DNA of 64,000 nt. Source: Delphinus delphis (taxonomy: Eukaryota > Chordata > Mammalia > Artiodactyla > Delphinidae). The notes under the pieces were generated by a model that worked only from the letters and a program-made list of their open reading frames with translations, ran no database searches and had not been told where the DNA came from. Of this stretch, positions 55,293 to 64,000 are shown piece by piece; position 1 is the first letter of the stretch; each line of letters opens with the position of its first letter. The position numbers were made by a program, and so were the translations under genes. Where the stretch lies: contig NC_082688.1 of the NCBI RefSeq assembly GCF_949987515.2, positions 75,520,731 to 75,584,730 on the forward strand, in the 5' to 3' direction.

Positions 55293-57123
55293 TCTTCGGT
55301 GTTCTGTTGCTTGACCATTTTTGGGAATCTCAGGGAGCCCACTGGTTCCCCAGTGGTGGGCCATGACTCCCAAGGGTGTATAGGATATGTCGTTATTTTA
55401 GTTATTCTAAATACTACCTTTTTTCTTATCAAATAAGTATTTTTCTTCCTCATATTTATCAAATCTGCAGATGCTATTGTAATTAATAAAATACATGTTT
55501 AAAAGTTATCCAATTCATTATAGCTATTTGTCTGTTTTTTGTTTGTTTTTTGTCTTTGTTTTTTTCTTAACAAATAAGTACTACTGAGAATATAAACTTT
55601 ATCACGTATATGTCTAACTTGCTTTATTTATAATTAATTGGGTTCTTACACTCTAATAGGATGAAAACTTTATATAATTCATTTAACTTTACAGATAAAG
55701 CCAGATAAACCCAAACCAAGGTCATGGCCAGAGGTGTCCTGGTAAATGTCTAATAAATAGCTGTCTGTGGAAGGCTGGGGAGAGAAGTGGGGGGTAGGGG
55801 GAGGGAGTAAAGAAATCCCTGATCTGTAAAGTTTATCACTTTCTGTAGTGAAAATATTTTTACCATGGCTACCAACTTACCTTTATTCAATGAGGATTTG
55901 GGAAAAGAGGCAGGCGGTTGACCCTTGTTGAACTAGTGCAAGCTGGCTGCAGCAGACCCCTGGGCCAACTGAAAATCTAGTTCTCATGGCTCCTAGTTTA
56001 GCGGTCTTTTCATTACTCTACAAATAAAGCTGGCATGGTAAGAAGTCCTGGCAGCACATTATTTGTGGAATCAGGGGCTATCATTTTGTATTCGAATTCC
56101 AGGGCCACGCCAATGTAAGATCATCCGTATCTGAATTCCTGTGGATGTTCCTCTTGCCTCCATGACACCTTATTCTGACCTTATAGTTGCCAATTCTGGC
56201 TTCCCAGAAAGTTTCCATGGGCTTTCGTTCCTCCTTAGCCTAGTTCTTTCGTGACAATCTAATATATCTTCAGGGTAGCCCCTCACTAGAACTCCACTTT
56301 GGTGAGGGTCAGCCTGCTTAACTATGACTTTAAGGTTCTATCAGATCTGGTTTCTCAAGGATCATGTGATGACTTTGACAAGCATCATTATCATAGACTT
56401 AATTTTCAACAGCGCTCCTTAATTCAGTGCTTTCCAAAATGGCTTCTAAAAAGCAGTAGTCATTATAGATGTTAAGTGAACAAAAGGGTTTCATGTTCGG
56501 ATATGAATGGGAAACGTGGCATACTACTATCTTATAGCTACTCCCCTCTCCCTACCACGCTGAAGAATCAGTCTGTTTTCACAAATTAATGACTGAGCGA
56601 TCTTGTAGAGAGAACTATACTTACTTTGGTCTGATTTAGCTTTTCCAAAATTTATTCAAACATGGACTTCGTCACTCATCCTTATTTAAGTTCCATGAAA
56701 TATGCTTAGTGAAATACTGAACTAACAGTTCATAGTAGCATCTACCTTGTGGCATTTCAAAATCCGTATTCCATGTTGGGTTACTTCTTATTTCCCCATG
56801 TCTGAATGGTGGCCACCTGGCACCATTTGATTTGCTGATTGGAAAAGATTGATGTATTCTGAGGTCAATGACTGGCTCAGCTCTTCAGGTTTCAGTGGCC
56901 AGCTCTGTCTTCCAGGGTCCATCCTACTTTCCAGTTGGACCCTGCATAAGAGAATGGTCTTTAATATACAAAACCTTTCTCATATGAAAGATACTACCAG
57001 ACAACTTCCGTTTTTCTTCCTCATACATACTTGACTAGAATGGGTGGCATAGAATGGGTAGCTGTGAGTGAGGATAAGGAAGTATGGGTAGAAGGAAGAA
57101 GGGTAATAGGGGACCTTGATAGT
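55293..57123. other. Unassigned interval
   Basis: A G-rich run at 55785-55806. No exon or repeat family recognised. Confidence 0.4.
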
Positions 57124-57138
57124 CAGGCAGAGGAATTT

Positions 57139-57259
57139 ATTTTTTAATTTTTTAATTTGGCCACACCTTGCAGGATCTTAGTTCCTTGAACGGGGATTGA
57201 ACCCACACCCTCGGCAGTGAAAGCGCGGAGTCCTAACCACTGGACCGCCAGGGAATTCC
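57139..57259 (-). mobile_element. CHR-type SINE, older form, short, antisense
   Basis: Flanked by 'caggcagaggaattt' (57124-57138) and 'caggcagaggagttt' (57260-57274), a 15-bp target duplication with one mismatch. It runs from an A/T-rich tail through 'ttggccacaccttgcaggat' and the B-box complement 'gggattgaaccc' to 'gccagggaattcc'. It lacks the long unique body of 58039-58363. Confidence 0.92.
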
Positions 57260-57274
57260 CAGGCAGAGGAGTTT

Positions 57275-58029
57275 AAATGTGAAGATTTTAAGAAACAGGA
57301 CATGGAACAGCTGCCCTCTTCTGTTTGAGCAGCTCCTTCAAGGGAGAGAAGTTATGCTTTGATTGAATCAGCTCATTTAGAATGTGTTTCTTTCTTTTCC
57401 TTAGATAATAGCATGGCTTTAAATCTGAGTAGCAACACCTAATGTGACCCAGGTGGACTTTTGTAAACCTCTTACTGCTCCTCTTACTGAGGTAAGGTAA
57501 ACCTCTTACCTCAATACTCTTGCATCGGTAACCCTTGAGTTCTTTACCTCTTTCTCAAGTGGTGTCTCTGTGCTTGATTCATTGCAACTGTGCTCTCTGG
57601 TACTTAGCCTCAGGTCCCATGGCAGTAGTCATGAATTTCTTCATTGAACAGGGTGATATCCTTGGAGAATCAAACCTGCCCCAAAGGAACAATAAGGTTA
57701 CTAGTTTTTTGTTTTTTTGTTTTCTTTTATGAATGCCCAGCGGAATTATATCCTTGCTTTGAATTTCTCTCTGATAACACTTCCTGTGTTTGGGGAATAT
57801 CTGTTCTGCCATTGGTTAGATCTATATCTGCAGGGGATAGAAATGCTTTGCCACCCACGATTGCTCTGAAGATATTTCCTTGTCCCAAGAGCCAATGAGA
57901 GAAATGTGAGAACCTTTTAATGCTGCCTTCTTCCACCACCTCAGTTACCCATAACTGCCTTGAAGAAATGCTTCCTGACATGAGCATCCTAGACCCTGCC
58001 TCCTCTGCCAGCCTGGCCACGTGAAGATC
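57275..58029. other. Unassigned interval
   Basis: 'gtaaacctcttac' occurs twice (57462 and 57496 areas), a small local repeat. Frames of 65-103 codons on both strands overlap each other and show no domain. Confidence 0.35.
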
Positions 58030-58038
58030 GCCAGACAT

Positions 58039-58363
58039 GGGACTTCCCTGGTGGCGCAGTGGTTAAGAATCCACCTGCCAATGCAGTGGACAGGGGTTCG
58101 AGCCCTGGTCCGGGAAGATCCCACATGCTGCGGGGCACCTAAGCCCTTGCACCACGACTATTGAGCCCACATACCACAACTACTGAAGCTGGCGCGCCTA
58201 GAGCCCGTGCTCCGCAACGAGAAGCCACCGCAATGAGAAGCCCGCGCACCACAACGAAGAGTAGGCCCTGCTCGCCGCAACTAGAGAAAGCCCGTGCACA
58301 GCAACAAAGACCCAATGCAGCCAAATAAAAAATAATCAAACAAATAAGAAAAAGAAAAATATT
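58039..58363 (+). mobile_element. CHR-type SINE, older form, full length, sense
   Basis: Target duplication 'gccagacat' at 58030-58038 and 58364-58372. The A box 'tggcgcagtgg' (about 58052) and B box 'ggttcgagcc' (about 58095) of the polymerase III promoter are intact, followed by the CHR body and an A-rich tail. Confidence 0.95.
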
Positions 58364-58372
58364 GCCAGACAT

Positions 58373-58513
58373 TTCACCTACAGCCCACTCATTGCTAGCC
58401 TTCTTATTCTAATATTCAGAACTTCTCCAGTCTAATGTCGTTACTTTCTGTGTGTACCTGCTTTTACAATATAGCAGGGTCATGGTATGCTCATCTGCTT
58501 ATGGGACTTCCTG
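58373..58513. other. Short unassigned spacer between two CHR SINEs
   Basis: Nothing recognised. Confidence 0.3.
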
Positions 58514-58528
58514 GGACTTTGCTCTTTT

Positions 58529-58742
58529 TTTTTTTTTTTTTTTTTTTTTTGCGGTACGCAGGCCTCTCACAGTTGCAGCCTCTCCCGTTGCGGAGCACAG
58601 GCTCCGGACGCGCAGGCTCAGTGGCCATGGCTCACGGGCCCAGCCGCTCCGCGGCGTGTGGGATCTTCCCAGATCGGGGCACGAACCCGTGTCCCCTGCA
58701 TCGGCAGGCAGACTCTCAACCACTGCGCCACCAGGGAAGCCC
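58529..58742 (-). mobile_element. CHR-type SINE, young form, antisense
   Basis: Exact 15-bp target duplication 'ggactttgctctttt' at 58514-58528 and 58743-58757. A T run of more than 20 is followed by 'gcggtacgcaggcctctcac'. Frames of 105-126 codons here are artefacts. Confidence 0.95.
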
Positions 58743-58757
58743 GGACTTTGCTCTTTT

Positions 58758-59346
58758 ACTCAAACCTGATGGCAGATTCGATAAGACAACTGATTCTTTA
58801 CAAAAAGACACTTAATTTGGAGAGTATATGTTGAAACCTTCTTAATCTTTTGGTTCCCTTGTGACTTAGCTGTTTCTAGGAACTCCCAGTGGAACTTAGA
58901 AGGAGACCATGGCTGGAGTTCTTAAGTGGTTATAAACTGTTGAGTCTAGTACTCCCCAGTGACTAGCTGAGCTGAATACACAGGTGTACTCAGTTCACTG
59001 AGCGTACAGGTGTTTTGCATAGATTTTAATTATTCCTATGTTTTCTCTACCTTCTTATCCGTGGTCCTATATAACAGTTGGCCTTCCCACCCATAATGCA
59101 TCTGCAGGCAACAAGATGGCTCCATCTACAAGGTATGTTCCCGGTAAGGGCTCAAGGCCCTCGTTCATTTATACTGTGCCTATTGCTTCTTGTTCATCTC
59201 TTTGATACTTTGATCTGTGACGTTTTCACGTGGTGCTCGCCGTTTCTTTTGGGCTCTGTTTTTTCTTTTGACCATTTGGATTCTTCTCTGGCTTATGAAC
59301 AGTTTTCTGTCACAAGCTCTTTGCTGGGCTTACTCTCTGATTTATA
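58758..59346. other. Unassigned interval
   Basis: The 172-codon frame at 59078-59596 begins here and finishes in the next SINE. Its non-SINE part has hydrophobic stretches but matches nothing I know. Confidence 0.35.
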
Positions 59347-59360
59347 TAGTCCTCAAATTT

Positions 59361-59575
59361 TTTTTTCTTTTTTTTTTTTTTTTGCGGTACGCGGGCCTCT
59401 CACTGTGTGGCCTCTCCCGTTGCGGAGCACAGGCTCCGGACGCGCAGGCTCAGCGGCCATGGCTCACGGGCCCAGCCGCTCCGCGGCATGTGGGATCTTC
59501 CCAGACCGGAGCACGAACCCGTGTTCCCCTGCATCGGCAGGCAGGCGGACTCTCAACCACTGCGCCACCAGGGAA
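59361..59575 (-). mobile_element. CHR-type SINE, young form, antisense
   Basis: Flanks 'tagtcctcaaattt' (59347-59360) and 'tactcctcaaaattt' (59576-59590) are a slightly diverged target duplication. A 4-base duplication ('gcaggcaggcgg') occurs near the tRNA-like head. Confidence 0.93.
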
Positions 59576-59590
59576 TACTCCTCAAAATTT

Positions 59591-60670
59591 GGATGAGTGA
59601 TGCTCATAATCTCCCTAACCTTTGTGAAAGCCTGCTAGCTGGGCTGGACTCCTTAAACTAGGGAGGAGGGAGTTTTGAAGTTGTATTTGAAATCCGAAGT
59701 CCTTAGTCCTTCACCTATTGCAGCCAGGGACAGCGATGAGACCATCAAGATACTATGATAATGGAGGTCTTGTGGTTCTGGTGGCTCAGCTGGTTCATGG
59801 CTCAGCTTGCAGAGATATGGTTGGAGCTACTGAGGCTTCATTTGCACACATTCTGGGATGAAACCTCTACCTTCCTCACCCTCATAATGCTATTGATCCT
59901 GCTGCCAAAGAAGTCCAAACGGGAGTCTGACAAACTACCAGGCATCTGTCTACAAGTTCATTTTCATGTGTAAATTCAGGGTTTTGGGTCCTATGAGAAC
60001 TACACTGTCTTCTGTTTGTTGGGGCATGGGGAGTGAGCAATATATGATTCCCCTCCAACAGCCTGGCAGTATCCCTTTGTGGTGTTGTACCAAGTTCTAG
60101 CCTGTCTTATGATTGACATGGTTTCTGGGCTCCAATGGAATTGAGGTGAACAATGCCCTTATCTAGCTGAAGAGGTAGAAGATTGGCTTTCCTATTGTGA
60201 TCCTTTATGTTCTTTTGTTTAACTCTTCTGCTTACCATCCTTTATTCTTCGCTTTAGGATAGGGCCATCTGCTGTCATTTTGTATTCTTTTTGGTTGAAG
60301 GATTTTTACAGGCCCCTTTGTGCCTGGGTTATAAATAATCACCTGGTTGCCATATGGGGCTGTATGTAGCTCATCTTTGATGTATGGGTGCTGGGCAGTG
60401 GGGAGGAAACGTTTGACTTTAAGTGATAGCCTTGGTGCTGAGGTAGCTGAAGCACTTGGGTCCATCTGGAAGCAGTTAAATGGCTAATTGGCAGATGCTG
60501 TGCCTCACATGATAAAGAACCCAGGAGACGTTGGGAATTTGAGAGGACCCTCATTTAGAAACATCAAATACTCCTCCTCTGACTTCTTTGCTAGGTTCTT
60601 TAAATTACAGGGTAATGAGAGAAGTGAGAAGAAGCTAAATTGGGAGTGGATTGCAAAAGACATGTTTTCA
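59591..60670. other. Unassigned interval
   Basis: No repeat or exon recognised. Frames of 71-79 codons lie on both strands around 60232-60727. Confidence 0.4.
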
Positions 60671-60674
60671 ATAG

Positions 60675-62145
60675 AAGTTTCTGTTTATCGAAATAATTAC
60701 AGATTTACAGGCAGTTGTAAGAAATAATATAGAATGATCCCTTGTGTACTTTTCTCTGTATCCACCAGTGGTAACATTTTGAAAAATTACAGTATAATAT
60801 CACAGCCAAGATAGTCACATGGATACAATTCACTGATCATTAGATTTCCCCAGTTTCACCTGTCATTCCTATGGGTCTGTGTCTCTGTCTCCGTATGTAC
60901 TAAATTCTATGCAGTTTTATCACCTGCATAGGTTTGTGTATCCACCTCCAGTCATGATACTGAACAGTTCCACCACTATTAGTATCTCTCCTTGCTCTTT
61001 TATGGCCACACTGACTGCGTCCTGTCCCCATTTCGTACCTCCTCCAGTCCCAAACTTTGGCAACGACTCATCTGTCTTCCATTTCTAAAATTTTGTCAAT
61101 TCAAAAATGTCATACAAATGGAATCGTACAGTATGTAACCTTTCAAGATGGGCGTTTTTGCTGGCTAATTCCCTGGAGATTCATCTAAGTTTTGCGTGCG
61201 TGTGTCAATTTATCTAAGTCTTGCCTGCATCAGTAGTTCATTGCTTTTCATTGCTGACTAGTATTCCATGGTATGTATGTACTACAGTTTATTTAACCAT
61301 TCATTCCTTGAAGGACATCTGAGCTGACGCCTGTTTTGGGTTATTACAGATAAAGCTACTACAGACATTCATGTAGCAGACTTTCTGTATGGATTTAACT
61401 TTTCATTTCCGTAGGACAGATACTCAGGGGTGACTTTGCTGGGTCATATAGTAGTTGCATATTTAGTTATTAAGAAACTGCCGAACTTTTTTTTTTCTCA
61501 ATGTTTATCATTTTACATTCCCACTGCTTCATTGCGGGCACTTGGGTGTTTTCATTATTTTTTATTGTAGCCATTCTGACGGATGTGTGGTGAGACCTCA
61601 CTGGGGTTTCAGTTTGCATTTATAATGGTTAATAAAGTTGAACAGCTTTTCATGTGCTTATTTGCCACTTGCATATCTTTTTCACTGAAATGTCTCTTCC
61701 TTTTCTTTGTCTCTTGCACATTGTCTAATTGTGTTATTTTCTGTTGAGTTTTGAGAATTCTTTTATATATTTTGGACACTAGTTTTTGTTACATATGTAG
61801 TCTGCAAATATTTTCTTCCTGTCTGTAACTTGTCACTTCATGTTCTACATATGGGCTTTCACAGAATAAAAAAGTATTTTATTTGGATGAGGTTCAATTG
61901 ATCAGTTTGTCCTTTTATAGATCATAATTTTAATGTGAAGTCTGCATAGCCCTAGTTCTCAAAGATTTCCCTTGTTTGTTTTTTGTTTTCTGGTTTGTTT
62001 CATAGTTAAGTTTATGATCCATTTTGAGTTAATTTTTATTTAAGGTATAAGGTTTAGGTTAAAATTAATTTTTAAGATTTTTTTGCCAATGGATATCCAG
62101 TTGCTCTAGCACTATTTACTGAAAAAGGTGGTTCAGTGTAAAAAA
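60675..62145 (-). mobile_element. L1 3' region, antisense, about 1.5 kb
   Basis: 'attacagatttacaggcagt', 'actagtattccatggtatgt', 'ctactacagacattcatgta', 'ttgtagccattctgacggat', 'gttgaacagcttttcatgtg' and 'gctctagcactatttactga' follow the antisense 3' region of an L1M element. It is the longest uninterrupted repeat in the window. Confidence 0.9.
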
Positions 62146-62950
62146 GGCCGAAATTATATTAGTGTCAGGAAAACAGTATCCTTTAATCTGGGTTTGAGAT
62201 GCTACTATGCTACTCTGTAGTGCCCGTGTTCGTTGTGACGTTTTTAAAGGTCTGTAAGATCTTGAAAAGGAAGGTTCTGATTTACTTTGTACTTTATGGA
62301 GGACATTACTTATAAGGGTTTCAGTGACTTGAAGCTCAGGCCAGGGGTGGCATGGTAATCATTCATTGTAGAATATTACCCTTTCATCAGAAGATTGAGT
62401 AGAATGAGGTGAAAGCCTCGTTCTAATTCCAGAAGACCAGGAAGGGCTTGAAGTCCACTGCATGATCAATAGCACAGGCAAACAGACCTCTAGCTTCAGG
62501 GCCTGTGGAAGCCAGTTCATCCTCCAAGGGACAGGTCTCTGTAGCCTCTGTGTCTCAGAGGGGACAGAACAGCATCATCTAGTTGACCAGCCAGTAGAAG
62601 AAAACATTCTCTCCAGGATGCTGCTTATGTTTTAGGGTCTCCAGGATGTCAGCAAACTAACTCATCCTAGTCTAAACGATCCCGGCTCCTCTGTTACCTC
62701 CAATTCAAAGGTCTTTCCTCTCACTCAACTGTCACAATAAAGGTTGGCAGGAGTGTATTTTTCAACTCTAATGCTAAAATTTTCCGTAGCAGTCAAACAA
62801 AACACACGCCATTACTGGCCAAAAATCAAGAAATACCTTTTCTCGGAAAGGTCTTCATTTCATTGACCTTTGGACAACTGCATTCAGCTACGAGTGCCCA
62901 GGGAGTAGTGAGCTACGGGAGAAACGATACTAGATTACAGCTAACAGGTC
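62146..62950. other. Unassigned interval
   Basis: Nothing recognised on either strand. Confidence 0.35.
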
Positions 62951-62954
62951 AGGA

Positions 62955-63125
62955 ATAGAGTCTAGTCCTCATTGGCTGGTGAACCTTAGATAGAGCCTCT
63001 GACCTCTTTGGACTTCGGTTTCACTTTCCTCAAAATGGCAATAAGGCTTGTCTTACCTACTTCACTGTGCCATTGTGAGGCTCAAATTAGACGTAAGTGT
63101 GACAGTTCTTTGAACAGCTCACAGT
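62955..63125 (+). repeat. MIR SINE fragment
   Basis: 'gaaccttagatagagcctct', 'gacctctttggacttcggtt', 'tcctcaaaatggcaataagg' and 'cattgtgaggctcaaattag' follow the sense MIR. A tail-like scrap 'agtgttcgataaatcctagc' at 63299-63325 suggests that the MIR was split by about 150 bases of other sequence. Confidence 0.65.
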
Positions 63126-63439
63126 TTTCCAGATTGAGAATGGCCCTGATGTGTGCAACAGAAGACTTCCCTGGCTACTCGAGCCCTGAGTGCTGTCTCC
63201 CCACTCTCCCTCTGCAGCCTGGGCTAATTAAAAAAAAAAACACAAAAACCTTAAAACTAATTTTGAGGTCAAGAGCTTGAACACAGTGTCTGCTGTCTAA
63301 GTGTTCGATAAATCCTAGCTGTCATAATTCTGTCCTATTTCCTTGTACCTTACCACCTTCTGGATGACAAAGCTTGGTTGTGGGCTGTGACATAGATGGC
63401 CGACCGTCTGCTAGATAGCTGTGCTCCCTTCTGTAGCAC

Positions 63440-63850
63440 ACAGTTCTCACAGGGAAGTGCTGGCCACCATTGACCACATTTCCAGAGCACGCTTGCAGTT
63501 AGGCATGGCCATGTGGTTGGGTTTTAGCCAAAGGCATATGAGTGAAAGTGATGTACGCTACTTGAAGACCTGACCCTGAGAACTCCTGTGATGCTCTATG
63601 CTCTTGTCCCCTTCTGGCTGCCTGGATTGGTGGTGATTTCCCCAGGAGGCTCTAGAAGGAATGTAGAGAAAAAAGCAGAGCTTCTGTCAGTCTCCCTGAC
63701 ATGCCTGAATGTCTACACAGAGGAGGACTGCTCTGCTAATCTGTTTACCTGCCTAAGAAACCTTCCTTGAGCAAGAAATATACTTCTGCTGGGTCTGACT
63801 AATTGCGTCTTTTTATTTATACACTTTTGACAGCAGTTAGCCTACCCTAA
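63440..63850 (+). repeat. LTR/MER-like interspersed repeat, copy B
   Basis: 'ggcatggccatgtggttggg', 'gtgaaagtgatgtacgctac' and 'cttgagcaagaaatatactt' with 'gcagttagcctaccctaag' repeat the motif order seen at 2040-2465. The family is not named. Confidence 0.45.
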
Positions 63851-64000
63851 GTAAGTCATGGTTTGCTTTCTCATTTTCTATGTGAACATGTTGAGGGACT
63901 CTAGACATAGGACATATTGTACTTTGCTCTTACTTTTCCCTTATGACATGTAAAAATCAAATTACACAGAGCAATAGTGTCTGCAATAGGTTCAAATAAA
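63851..64000. other. Unassigned end of window
   Basis: Nothing recognised. Confidence 0.3.

Noticed and set aside
59078..59596. Open frame of 172 codons with hydrophobic segments
   Set aside because: It ends inside the CHR SINE at 59361-59575, and the upstream part matches no known protein or splice framework.
1..64000. Bacterial or phage system, CRISPR array, operon
   Set aside because: The whole window is mammalian repeat-rich DNA; there are no long genes, regularly spaced repeats or prokaryotic signals.

Overview
This is a stretch of mammalian nuclear genome with no recognisable functional gene. It most likely comes from a cetacean. The main evidence is 14 copies of tRNA-Glu-derived CHR-type SINEs (9 of a young, CpG-rich form and 5 of an older form), several still flanked by clean target-site duplications. 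CHR SINEs belong to the whale/hippo/ruminant lineage, and the young form at this density points to whales or dolphins. The remaining background is typical of placental mammals: MIR, L2, L1, MER20/MER5-like hAT elements, Tigger-like elements, MaLR and ERV LTRs. No open frame exceeds 196 codons, and the longest ones read through SINEs. I found no exon of a known protein, no tRNA or rRNA gene, no CRISPR array and no prokaryotic feature.

Layout. 0-9 kb: old L2/MIR scraps, two LTR/MER-like repeats, and a 150-bp direct duplication at 154 and 1412. 9-12.4 kb: a CHR SINE between near-identical 57-61-bp flanks, MIRs, and a class I ERV solo LTR inside an L1 tail. 12-20 kb: two MER20-like elements, an interrupted MIR, an MST-like LTR, two CHR SINEs and a Tigger-like element. 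20-26 kb: an L1 insertion that looks like a 3' transduction, another young L1 3' end, and a nest of L2 containing L1, a Tigger-like element and a CHR SINE. 27-33 kb: CHR SINEs, a second ERV1 solo LTR with an exact 4-bp target duplication, and an L1/HAL1-like block. 33.6-36.2 kb: an antisense L1 carrying a CHR SINE, an RPL13A processed pseudogene and a Tigger-like element. 38-48 kb: a deleted MST-like LTR, an ERVL-type LTR, a 3 x 46 bp tandem repeat, a 48-bp retroinsertion, L1 fragments and CHR SINEs. 48-64 kb: a long stretch that is unassigned by eye, MIR/L2 scraps, a MER5A-like element, a cluster of CHR SINEs at 57-59.6 kb, and a 1.5-kb antisense L1.

No genes act together here. By my hand count 22 of 30 retroelements with a clear orientation lie on the minus strand. 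That is compatible with an intron of a gene transcribed along the plus strand, but this is inference only. I see no new biological system. The points of interest are mutational: nested insertions, a probable L1 3' transduction, a very short retroinsertion, an unusually long flanking duplication, and local inverted and tandem rearrangements. Subfamily names were assigned from memory of consensus sequences and need RepeatMasker confirmation.
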